Source of the DNA: Mesotoga prima MesG1.Ag.4.2
GTDB taxonomy: Bacteria > Thermotogota > Thermotogae > Petrotogales > Kosmotogaceae
Reading direction: 5' to 3'
Length of the DNA stretch: 64,000 nucleotides
NCBI RefSeq assembly: GCF_000147715.2
Contig: NC_017934.1
Location: 1,798,001-1,862,000 of the forward strand
Numbering within the stretch: position 1 is the stretch's first letter; every line of letters begins with the position of its first letter. Of this stretch, positions 7,076-14,997 are shown piece by piece. Under the pieces are notes generated by a model. That model was not told the origin of the DNA, did no database searches, and worked only from the letters and a program-made list of their open reading frames with translations. A program made the translations under genes and the position numbers.

Positions 7076-8973
7076 GTGTGCCAAGAAGGCGAAGAAGGAA
7101 ACTTCAAGCCATGCTTAATTGAAGATGAGGGAGGGCCCCTCGAAGCCGCCATGCAGGTGGAGGCTTCAAACCACCGTAAGCTGCTGTGGTAAAGAGCCAT
7201 GGTAGTGAACGTTACGGGAAAAGGCGGGACAGTGATCCCGTCAGGTGAGTACCAGAGGAGACGAATACAAGTGAATCACCGTGAACGTGTCGTAACAACT
7301 ACTAGTGTCATCTAAACCGGGAGGTGCAACTATCCCGGGATAAGTCTGGAGGAAACCTGCTTACTGTCCAGATGGTGACCGGCATATAGGTGGCGTGACC
7401 CTGGTACAGGCTTTGATTAGGAACTTGGGAACCTGGATCTGGATGTTAAGGGAAAAGCCGCAAGTGGAAGAACCCACGAGGGTGAAAGTACCGATGCCAG
7501 ATTCAGGGGCGGAACAGTCCGTAGTAGTGATGAAGCTCCTGTAATGGGAGTGGAGCGAAGGGACTGTGTTATCCAGTTTTGTTGGTTAGTCAACCAACTC
7601 TGTGCAGACAACCGAAAGGGAGGAACTGTGAACAGAGACAAGGAAGGAGCCAGCAGACAAGATGAGGTCGTATGAAATCCCCAAGAAAGTAGTACTGGAA
7701 GCATTCAAGAAAGTGAAAGAGAACAGAGGGGCAGAAGGAATAGACGAGGTAAGCCTGGAAGAGTTCGAAGCCGATCTTGACAACAATCTCTACAAGATTT
7801 GGAATCGAATGACCTCGGGCAGTTACTTTCCACCTCCAGTAAAAGCTATAGAGATAGAAAAGAAGAGTGGAGGAAAGAGAGTACTGGGAATCCCCACAGT
7901 GGGGGACAGAGTAGCCCAGATGGTAGCCAAAATCTATCTCAATCCCCTGGTAGATCCATACTTCCATAAGGACTCCTACGGATACAGGGAGGGAAAGTCA
8001 GCGATAGATGCCCTTGAAGTAACGAGGCAGAGATGCTGGCGGTATGACTGGGTACTGGAATTCGACATTAAAGGACTGTTCGACAACATAGACCATGAAC
8101 TACTAATGAGGGCAGTCAAGAAACATGTGAAGATTCCATGGCTAATACTCTACATAGGGAGATGGCTGAAAGCACCCTTTATGCAAGCGAATGGAAGAGT
8201 CGAAGAGAGGAGCAAGGGAACGCCACAGGGAGGAGTAATAAGCCCTGTACTGGCTAACCTCTTCATGCATTACGCCTTCGACAAGTGGATGGAGAGAACT
8301 CATCCGGATAAGCCCTTTGCCAGATACGCAGATGATGGAGTGATACACTGTAGAACTCTGGAGGAAGCCAGGCTTCTTCTTGAAAGTCTCAAAGAAAGAA
8401 TGGAAGAATGCAAACTAAAGCTTCATCCAGAGAAGACCCGTATTGTCTACTGCAAAGACGATAAAAGGAAGGACGAGTATCCAAACACAAGCTTTGACTT
8501 TCTAGGATACACCTTCAGAGTCCGTAGCTGCAAAGACAGAAATGGGAGAATCTTCTACGGCTTCAATCCTGCAGTGAGTGAACAGGCAAAGAAGGCGATG
8601 AGACAGAAGATCCGGAGAATGAGACTTCAAACCAAGTCATACCTGAGTATTGAAGAACTCTCAGAAAGAATCAACCCGGTAATAAGAGGTTGGATAAACT
8701 ACTATGGACACTTTCGCAAATTTGAGATGTATACAGTACTGAGTCGGCTACACAAAGCCTTAGTTCAGTGGGTAAGAAACAAATACAAGAAAAGGAGAGG
8801 TCGTACAAAAGCGGGTAAATGGCTAGAAGCTCTTGCTCGCAGGGAGCCTCATCTATTTGTACACTGGACAATGGGGATATTCTATATGGCTGGATAATGG
8901 GAGCCGGATGAATCGAGAGATTCAAGTCCGGTTCTGAGAGAGCCTGGGGGTGAAATCCCCCTGGGCTACTCAC
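7076..8973 (+). mobile_element. Group II intron, copy 1 of a 1898-bp element
   Basis: The 5' end GTGTGCC matches the GUGYG group II consensus. The 3' end is an intact domain V (8901-8934, starting GAGCCGGATG and ending CCGGTTCTGAG) and domain VI (a CCTGGGGG/CCCCCTGGG stem with a candidate branch-point A near 8968), finishing in CTCAC. Boundaries come from comparing three copies, all exactly 1898 bp, with different flanks. The 5' exon is TTGCAAGTTGCT and the 3' exon CTGTTCCAAGTTGC, a tandem CAAGTTG motif also present at the other two sites. The maturase ORF is inside domain IV. The intron looks functional. Confidence 0.93.
7662..8897 (+). CDS. ltrA: Group II intron reverse transcriptase/maturase (copy 1)
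   Basis: This 411-aa multifunctional protein binds its own intron RNA to help splicing and copies it at the insertion site. The RT domain runs from about 20 to 300, with catalytic D135 (FDIKGLFDNIDH), the QGGVISP box (about 189) and Y222-A-D-D225. The maturase-specific domain (NPVIRGWINYYGHFRKFEMY) follows at about 325-370. No HNH endonuclease domain follows, so priming would use a nascent strand or replication fork. Compared with copies 2 and 3 it differs by about a dozen substitutions (for example GFNPA for SFTPA). GGAAGGAG lies 13 bp before the ATG, a rather long gap. Confidence 0.95.
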   Translation: MRSYEIPKKVVLEAFKKVKENRGAEGIDEVSLEEFEADLDNNLYKIWNRMTSGSYFPPPVKAIEIEKKSGGKRVLGIPTVGDRVAQMVAKIYLNPLVDPYFHKDSYGYREGKSAIDALEVTRQRCWRYDWVLEFDIKGLFDNIDHELLMRAVKKHVKIPWLILYIGRWLKAPFMQANGRVEERSKGTPQGGVISPVLANLFMHYAFDKWMERTHPDKPFARYADDGVIHCRTLEEARLLLESLKERMEECKLKLHPEKTRIVYCKDDKRKDEYPNTSFDFLGYTFRVRSCKDRNGRIFYGFNPAVSEQAKKAMRQKIRRMRLQTKSYLSIEELSERINPVIRGWINYYGHFRKFEMYTVLSRLHKALVQWVRNKYKKRRGRTKAGKWLEALARREPHLFVHWTMGIFYMAG

Positions 8974-9366
8974 CTGTTCCAAGTTGCAAGCTGAAGCCCA
9001 GAGAAAGGAGTCAAATGCCGTCATTCCGACAAAGCTCCTGGTCGGAATCTTGATGCTCTTGCTTCACGATTTCGATCAACGAAGAACAGGTTTTTTATTC
9101 CGAGAACGGAGAACCATTCAACGGCGAACCAGTTTCTCTTGCTCTTTCCTACCACCAACCCGATACCCCCAACCACGGTTTCCCGAAGAGCAGATCCCGA
9201 AACAAGTTCGGGATGACAGAGTAAGGGACTTTCGAAAGCCGATATCGAGATAACTTCCTCAGTTACAGTGAAACCCTGAATTGGTGAGCCGGTTTTGTTC
9301 ACGAAACCCCAGACTCGAAACCCGAGCCCCGTTTTGTTAGGTCTTTTTACTTACAACTTGGAACTG
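8974..9366 (+). repeat. Spacer between two inverted group II introns, made of interspersed repeats
   Basis: No gene. It holds an ATTCCGAC/GTCGGAAT hairpin (about 9023-9048), a GTGAACGGAGAACC-type repeat (about 9105), and a TCCCGAAACAAGTTCGGGA palindrome (9195-9213). From about 9180 to 9350 it is nearly identical to 39199-39370, the sequence abutting intron copy 3. Confidence 0.75.
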
Positions 9367-11264
9367 GTGAGTAGCCCAGGGGGATTTCACCCCCAGGCTC
9401 TCTCAGAACCGGACTTGAACCTCTCGATTCATCCGGCTCCCATTATCCAGCCGTATAGAATATCCCCATTGTCCAGTGTACAAATAGACGAGGCTCCCTG
9501 CGAGCAAGAGTTTCTAGCCATTTACCCGCTTTTGTACGACCTCTCCTTTTCTTGTACTTGTTTCTTACCCACTGAACTAAGGCTTTGTTAAGTTGACTCA
9601 GTACTGTATACATCTCAAATCTGCGAAAGTGTCCATAGTAGTTTATCCAACCTCTTATTACCGGGTTGATTCTTTCTGAGAGTTCTTCAATACTCAGGTA
9701 TGACTTGGTTTGAAGTCTCATTCTCCGGATCTTCTGTCTCATCGCCTTCTTTGCCTGTTCACTCACTGCAGGGGTGAAGCTGTAGAAGATCCTCCCGTTT
9801 CTGGCTTTGCAGCTACGGACTCTGGAGGTGTATCCTAGAAAGTCAAAGCTTGTATTTGGATACTCGCCCTTCCTTTTATCGTCTTTGCAGTAGACAATAC
9901 GGGTCTTCTCTGGATGAAGCTCTAGTTTGCATTCTTCCAGTCTTTCTTTGAGACTTTCAAGAAGAAGCCTGGCTTCCTCCAGAGTTCTACAGTGTATCAC
10001 TCCATCATCTGCGTATCTGGCAAAGGGCTTATCCGGATGAGTTCTCTCCATCCACTTGTCGAAGGCGTAATGCATGAAGAGGTTAGCCAGTACAGGGCTT
10101 ATTACTCCTCCCTGTGGCGTTCCCTTGCTCCTCTCTTCGACTCTTCCATTCGCTTGCATAAAGGGTGCTTTCAGCCATCTCCCTATGTAGAGTATTAGCC
10201 ATGGAATCTTCACATGTTTCTTGACTGCCCTCATTAGTAGTTCATGGTCTATGTTGTCGAACAGTCCTTTAATGTCGAATTCCAGTACCCAGTCATACCG
10301 CCAGCATCTCTGCCTCGTTACTTCAAGGGCATCTATCGCTGACTTTCCCTCCCTGTATCCGTAGGAGTCCTTATGGAAGTATGGATCTACCAGGGGATTG
10401 AGATAGATTTTGGCTACCATCTGGGCTACTCTGTCCCCCACTGTGGGGATTCCCAGTACTCTCTTTCCTCCACTCTTCTTTTCTATCTCTATAGCTTTTA
10501 CTGGAGGTGGAAAGTAACTGCCCGAGGTCATTCGATTCCAAATCTTGTAGAGATTGTTGTCAAGATCGGCTTCGAACTCTTCCAGGCTTACCTCGTCTAT
10601 TCCTTCTGCCCCTCTGTTCTCTTTCACTTTCTTGAATGCTTCCAGTACTACTTTCTTGGGGATTTCATACGACCTCATCTTGTCTGCTGGCTCCTTCCTT
10701 GTCTCTGTTCACAGTTCCTCCCTTTCGGTTGTCTGCACAGAGTTGGTTGACTAACCAACAAAACTGGATAACACAGTCCCTTCGCTCCACTCCCATTACA
10801 GGAGCTTCATCACTACTACGGACTGTTCCGCCCCTGAATCTGGCATCGGTACTTTCACCCTCGTGGGTTCTTCCACTTGCGGCTTTTCCCTTAACATCCA
10901 GATCCAGGTTCCCAAGTTCCTAATCAAAGCCTGTACCAGGGTCACGCCACCTATATGCCGGTCACCATCTGGACAGTAAGCAGGTTTCCTCCAGACTTAT
11001 CCCGGGATAGTTGCACCTCCCGGTTTAGATGACACTAGTAGTTGTTACGACACGTTCACGGTGGTTCACTTGTATTCGTCTCCTCTGGTACTCACCTGAC
11101 GGGATCACTGTCCCGCCTTTTCCCGTAACGTTCACTACCATGGCTCTTTACCACAGCAGCTTACGGTGGTTTGAAGCCTCCACCTGCATGGCGGCTTCGA
11201 GGGGCCCTCCCTCATCTTCAATTAAGCATGGCTTGAAGTTTCCTTCTTCGCCTTCTTGGCACAC
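9367..11264 (-). mobile_element. Group II intron, copy 2 (inverted relative to copy 1)
   Basis: The same 1898-bp element on the minus strand: 5' GTGTG at 11264 and 3' CTCAC at 9367. Domain V carries one change relative to copies 1 and 3 (GGTTC for GATTC), which turns an A-U pair into a G-U wobble and so preserves the stem. The 5' exon reads TTGCAAGATGCA and the 3' exon CAGTTCCAAGTTG. It faces copy 1 head-out with only 393 bp between them, forming a near-2-kb inverted repeat. Confidence 0.93.
9443..10678 (-). CDS. ltrA: Group II intron reverse transcriptase/maturase (copy 2)
   Basis: The 411-aa protein is full length with the same D135, QGGVISP, Y222ADD and maturase-domain features as copy 1. 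It shares with copy 3 the variants KGEYPN, YSFTPA, HFRRFEMY, SQLNKALVQ and FYTAG, and has private changes (KERLEECKLELHP, GYTSRV). The two minus-strand copies are therefore more closely related to each other than to copy 1. Confidence 0.95.
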   Translation of the reverse strand: MRSYEIPKKVVLEAFKKVKENRGAEGIDEVSLEEFEADLDNNLYKIWNRMTSGSYFPPPVKAIEIEKKSGGKRVLGIPTVGDRVAQMVAKIYLNPLVDPYFHKDSYGYREGKSAIDALEVTRQRCWRYDWVLEFDIKGLFDNIDHELLMRAVKKHVKIPWLILYIGRWLKAPFMQANGRVEERSKGTPQGGVISPVLANLFMHYAFDKWMERTHPDKPFARYADDGVIHCRTLEEARLLLESLKERLEECKLELHPEKTRIVYCKDDKRKGEYPNTSFDFLGYTSRVRSCKARNGRIFYSFTPAVSEQAKKAMRQKIRRMRLQTKSYLSIEELSERINPVIRGWINYYGHFRRFEMYTVLSQLNKALVQWVRNKYKKRRGRTKAGKWLETLARREPRLFVHWTMGIFYTAG

Positions 11265-11906
11265 TGCATCTTGCAACTGATCCTTTGCTCTTTCCAACCT
11301 CCGACCTCCGACCCCCAACCACGGTTTCCCCTTCAAAACCAAGATCCCGAAACAAGTTCGGGATGACCCTGAACAGGAGACCCCAAACAGGAGCATTTTG
11401 GCGCAGGGTTTCAGGACAGGCTCAGTGGGATGACAACTGACGGTTATTGCGAAAAGGCTAGATTCCGTCATTCCGACAAAGCTCCTGGTCGGAATCTTGA
11501 TGCTACTGCTTACGATTTCAACCAAGAACGAAGAACAGATCCTCGCTCTTGAACGAGCAACGGGTTCTCCTCGGTGAACGGAGAACGATTCAACGGTCAA
11601 CCACTTTCTCTTGCTCTTTAGAATCTCCAACGAAGGTTTCTCAAAAGACCTTAGATTCTTCATCTCAAAGAGAGGAAGCGAACTACAGTGTTTTCTGCCT
11701 TCAGCGCGCGGTCGAAGTTGCCTGTCAAGATATCATCGACGAATCTATCAATGCAACTGAATAACCGACCTATTATGTGTAGATTGAAACCAAGGCGAGT
11801 TTTTTTCTACAAAAATGGTCTTTCCAGCGTGAAGTTGTGATAAAATCACGATAGTAGACGGAGTCAAGATTGTACCAGATACCTGTGAACAGGAGGGGTG
11901 ATTGTT
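11265..11906 (+). repeat. Intergenic repeats and leader of the small membrane protein gene
   Basis: A REP-like palindrome lies at 11345-11363 and an ATTCCGAC/GTCGGAAT hairpin at about 11469-11496. A GTGAACGGAGAACG repeat and a CTTTCTCTTGCTCTTT tail follow (about 11570-11622). Between 11700 and 11890 I see no gene; TAAAAT at 11841 could be a -10 element for the next gene, but its -35 is poor. Confidence 0.6.
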
Positions 11907-12089
11907 ATGTCAAGAACTGTATTGATGCTCGCCGGTGTGGTAGTCCTGGTTATGGCTCTTCTAGCTTCATTCAACGTCGGAGGTATTGTAATACCCGCCT
12001 GGTACGTTTCATTGAAATGGATAGGCGGTGCTATTATGATCCTTGTTGCTTATATGGATAAGGGCAAGAAGGCTAAGTCGGACTCTTAG
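11907..12089 (+). CDS. Small two-helix membrane protein
   Basis: The ATG at 11907 has AGGAGG ten bases upstream, which supports it over the earlier in-frame ATG at 11898. The ~60-aa product is nearly all hydrophobic: one segment at about 4-24 (VLMLAGVVVLVMALLASF) and a second at about 33-50, separated by a short GGIVIPAWY loop and ending in a charged KGKKAKSDS tail. A strong terminator follows 9 bp after the stop, so it is a single-gene transcript. No family is recognised. Confidence 0.68.
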   Translation: MSRTVLMLAGVVVLVMALLASFNVGGIVIPAWYVSLKWIGGAIMILVAYMDKGKKAKSDS

Positions 12090-12097
12090 TATTACAA

Positions 12098-12127
12098 GGC
12101 CCGGAGGATTCTCCGGGCCGTTTATTT
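12098..12127 (+). terminator. Rho-independent terminator of the small membrane protein gene
   Basis: A perfect 9-bp stem GGCCCGGAG (12098-12106) pairs with CTCCGGGCC (12111-12119), with a 4-nt loop and a GTTTATTT tail. Confidence 0.9.
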
Positions 12128-12162
12128 GTGATATCTCGTTATGAATCCTTTCGTTTGAAGTT

Positions 12163-12321
12163 TCACTTTCTTATTTCAAGATCTTTCAGTATCTTTGGCG
12201 CTTCATGAAGCTCTGAATTTGGCACATCATACTGGTCGCCACGGCTGTCTTTCTCTTCAACGAAGAACTCCGGTATTACATTGTGCCTGCGAATCAAATT
12301 ATATTCTGAGGCTTTGAGGCG
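12163..12321 (-). pseudogene. In-frame coding-like extension after the SIR2 gene stop codon
   Basis: Immediately after the TAG of the SIR2-domain gene the same reading frame stays open for 52 codons and ends in TGA at 12163-12165. The peptide (RLKASEYNLIRRHNV near its start, ELHEAPKILKDLEIRK at its end) has a normal charged, protein-like composition. It has no ATG and no Shine-Dalgarno of its own. It is most simply the former C-terminus of the SIR2 protein cut off by a nonsense change, or a remnant of a following gene fused in frame. Coding status is inference. Confidence 0.4.
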
Positions 12322-14403
12322 CTATGACCGTTCTTTTTCTTTAAGCGGTTTGACTAGTTTTTTGATTTCGGGGGAGTCGACTCCTGACTTTTCGATTGCC
12401 AAGAGGATTTCTCCAATAGCGGGATTAGATCTCTGACCGTCACCAAGATTAGGTACTCTGCTCAGTCTGTCTAGTTCTCTTTCGATTGTTTCAACGACTT
12501 TCATAAGAACAGATGTGGAGGTTGTTCGAAGAGAGTTAGAGATGATCTTCGCAGTTTCTGCTTTCAGAACGGGATTTATCAGCCACCCATTATCCAGGAC
12601 GATCCTAACACGGTCATCGTCAGAGCACGAAGGGTCTTCGGATACAGCATAAAGCAGTATACGCCACAGGATAGGGGCCCTGGATCGTCTCCACCATTCG
12701 TAATAGAAGTTCCTGTCTTTGTTGTCGGTTTTTATCAAGTGAAGGATCGTATCACGTACGAAATCTATATAGATATGAAGCCATTCCGGGCTCGATTCCG
12801 GCTCGCTCTCTTCGATGGTCTTTCTCGCGCTGCAAATGCTGTCGTACTCTCTTACCGAGCCGTTGATTACCGACATGTCTGTGACGGCCTTCATTAGCTG
12901 CGAGGTAAGAATCGAAAGGATGTCTTCATGTAGTATATCAAGGTTTGGTTCAATGATCTCGGACCAAAATTTCTTCAAGCAATCGGTTTTGACGAGAGGC
13001 TCAAGATCGTATTGCCTGTGAAAGAGGGAAAGCTTCGCCGGTTTTCCAGTCTGAGAAAGAGAGAAGAAGCTCTGTATGGCCTTCGTGATTATCCATGGGT
13101 TTGTGGTGACATCGACCTTCTTCAGGGCTTTCAGCATTGCGAGACATGGAGTTTCTCCTTTGTGCCAGTTGTTGAGGATCAGATTCAACCATTCTGCCTG
13201 ACAGGTATCTGGAATCTCCAGATCACTGTCTGCCATTTGTTCCACGATCGAAGAGACCAGATATGGGTTCAAGGATGATCTTCTAGAGGCCAAGAAAGTC
13301 AGGTGTTCCTGGCTGCTGCTTACGAAAGCAGTTTTTACGAACCAGCGGGTTAGAGACTTTTCGATCTCTGTGAGCGGCTCTTCCTCGCGGAAGAGATTAT
13401 CCAGCATCGCTTTCGAATCGAGCCATTCCACCCATGCGAAGCCCTCAGCGAAACGACAAAAGACCTCTGTGAGGTCTTCACGGTTGAGACAGTATGTTAG
13501 GTAACTGTCGACCTTTTGATCTATTCCGGGTTTCTTGCCGGCAATGCTTTTAATTCTGTCGGTATGGATTTCAAGATCTGAACTGGCCAGGGAAGTCCAG
13601 TTTTCAAGAGCCTTCTGAAGTTCGTAATGAACTTTCTTCTTTTCGGGTGTTAGGGGATAGGAGACGGGAATCACATTGATCTCTTTCCACCTCTCGGCAT
13701 CGCTCGCGCTGACAAGTGCGTATCTATTCGATTGCCTTATGTCCAGTCCTCTTGCCAGATAATCGACTATGGTATCTCTGTGACTGTACCCTATGAAAAG
13801 AATCGTGTAGTCCGATAGGTACAGATCCCTAAGAAAGTCCCTCGCCCAACCTTCGGTTAGGTAAGCTCTTCCGAAGTCCCTGTTCGTAACGACAAGCCAT
13901 CTAGAATCCTGTTCCACGTTTCCGTGAAGATATACTATTCCCCTGAAGTCATCGCCCCTCGGTAGAGCGGGCGCTCTGAAGATATCGAAGCCGTCGTATC
14001 TCTCTCCGTAATTCTTCAAAACGGTTAGAAAGTGCGCGTCGTAATTTGTCGTTACGATTTTGAGGTCCCGGGCGCTCTTGAATAGAAGAGGAATAAGGTT
14101 GTGAAGCTGCGACGGTCTAGAGGTTTCTCTACTCATAATCTGTTTTACGATTTCGTGGACGCCCTGTCCGCCATTCTTGGAGTTTAGACTGCCGAGAAAG
14201 ACGTCCGGAGGTTGGACTCGCTGCTGTTTGACGTAGTATTTTTGGCCGTAGCTTTTCGCGACGGCTTTTGCGAGGTCGACAAAACCGGGTATGTTTGAAG
14301 GAGAGGCCATTGAAACGCCGGCACCCGCGAAGACTACCAGCCTTTCTTCCTCCTGCGCCCTTATTAATTCTGTAGGAATATCTACATGGTCTGTTAAGAG
14401 CAT
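12322..14403 (-). CDS. SIR2-domain protein with long helical C-terminal region, candidate antiphage NADase
   Basis: The start ATG 14403 follows GGGAGGAATA. The first ~290 of 693 residues form a SIR2_2-type domain: FAGAGVS (25-31) for NAD binding, T118-T-N120-Y-D122 in the catalytic pocket, the catalytic H160 in IVYLHGN, and ILFIGYSHRD near the end of the Rossmann fold. The zinc-ribbon cysteines of deacetylase sirtuins are absent, as is usual for defence SIR2 proteins that destroy NAD. Residues ~300-693 are helix-rich (many W/L/E, no transmembrane segment) and resemble no domain I can name; they would be the sensor part, as in the single-gene DSR systems. No partner gene is adjacent. Antiphage function is inference. 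Confidence 0.75.
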   Translation of the reverse strand: MLLTDHVDIPTELIRAQEEERLVVFAGAGVSMASPSNIPGFVDLAKAVAKSYGQKYYVKQQRVQPPDVFLGSLNSKNGGQGVHEIVKQIMSRETSRPSQLHNLIPLLFKSARDLKIVTTNYDAHFLTVLKNYGERYDGFDIFRAPALPRGDDFRGIVYLHGNVEQDSRWLVVTNRDFGRAYLTEGWARDFLRDLYLSDYTILFIGYSHRDTIVDYLARGLDIRQSNRYALVSASDAERWKEINVIPVSYPLTPEKKKVHYELQKALENWTSLASSDLEIHTDRIKSIAGKKPGIDQKVDSYLTYCLNREDLTEVFCRFAEGFAWVEWLDSKAMLDNLFREEEPLTEIEKSLTRWFVKTAFVSSSQEHLTFLASRRSSLNPYLVSSIVEQMADSDLEIPDTCQAEWLNLILNNWHKGETPCLAMLKALKKVDVTTNPWIITKAIQSFFSLSQTGKPAKLSLFHRQYDLEPLVKTDCLKKFWSEIIEPNLDILHEDILSILTSQLMKAVTDMSVINGSVREYDSICSARKTIEESEPESSPEWLHIYIDFVRDTILHLIKTDNKDRNFYYEWWRRSRAPILWRILLYAVSEDPSCSDDDRVRIVLDNGWLINPVLKAETAKIISNSLRTTSTSVLMKVVETIERELDRLSRVPNLGDGQRSNPAIGEILLAIEKSGVDSPEIKKLVKPLKEKERS

Positions 14404-14997
14404 TATTCCTCCCGCCGTCTCTCTTTCTAATAACCTTCATTCACAAATTGAGACCCTTGAATAGAGAGCGTCCTTGATGCAATGATACTCCATTGCCGAA
14501 CACGGTGTCGAGGAAGGTGCTTAATCCAAGAGGCTTTACCTAGAGAGAAAAACCGAATCTGGCGTCTTTCATGCCTGTCTTGAACGGTGGGAAAATGCGT
14601 AATTCTCACGCCGTTTTCTTCGTATGTAACTCCGCCCACCTTCATGTAGGGAAATTTCTTTGCGAACAAATGGGATCTAGATTTGGTTTGCCTGATGACT
14701 GTGAGACAAGCTCCAGGTGACATCTTGAACATCAGTTATTGATTTACCCAGTGATTTGTCGAGAAGACTATCAAGCGGAGATTACCTGAAAGCCTTTCTT
14801 CGGTGCCTTGTCAAGACGCTCTTTTCAAATGTCTCGCAGTAGTTCTAGAAGCCACTTGTTTCGCATACATGACTTACTTTTGCTTTCCATTAAGTGATTA
14901 GGCATCTCGAATATTCAGAATCTACTGTGGAAAAAACTGCACTCTAGAATTCTCTATGGATAGTAATCGGGTCAAATTCTTTCAGGAGGTAAGTATT
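14404..14997. other. Intergenic region with a possible gene remnant
   Basis: About 590 bp between divergent genes. A 101-codon minus-strand ORF inside it is listed separately as a weak remnant. I see no clear promoter or RNA gene; the last 100 bp before 14998 are AT-rich. Confidence 0.4.
14427..14732 (-). pseudogene. Possible remnant of a metallo-beta-lactamase-fold hydrolase
   Basis: A 101-codon ORF contains KVGGVTYEENGVRITHFPTV, which resembles the beta-strand before the conserved histidine of secreted MBL-fold hydrolases (usually HFPxxH). The residues after it do not continue the fold and there is no Shine-Dalgarno. If real, it is a decayed internal fragment. Low certainty. Confidence 0.25.

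Noticed and set aside
7662-8897. Retron, DGR or CRISPR-associated reverse transcriptase
   Set aside because: All four RT genes lie inside clear group II intron boundaries with domain V/VI and carry maturase domains.
9443-10923. Long plus-strand ORFs antisense to the maturase genes
   Set aside because: They recur opposite each intron copy, have no Shine-Dalgarno and low-complexity Ser/Leu-rich composition, so they are shadows of the RT frame and the intron RNA.
12322-14403. Thoeris or SIR2-Argonaute defence system
   Set aside because: No TIR, Argonaute or other partner gene lies nearby; only a stand-alone SIR2-domain protein can be supported.
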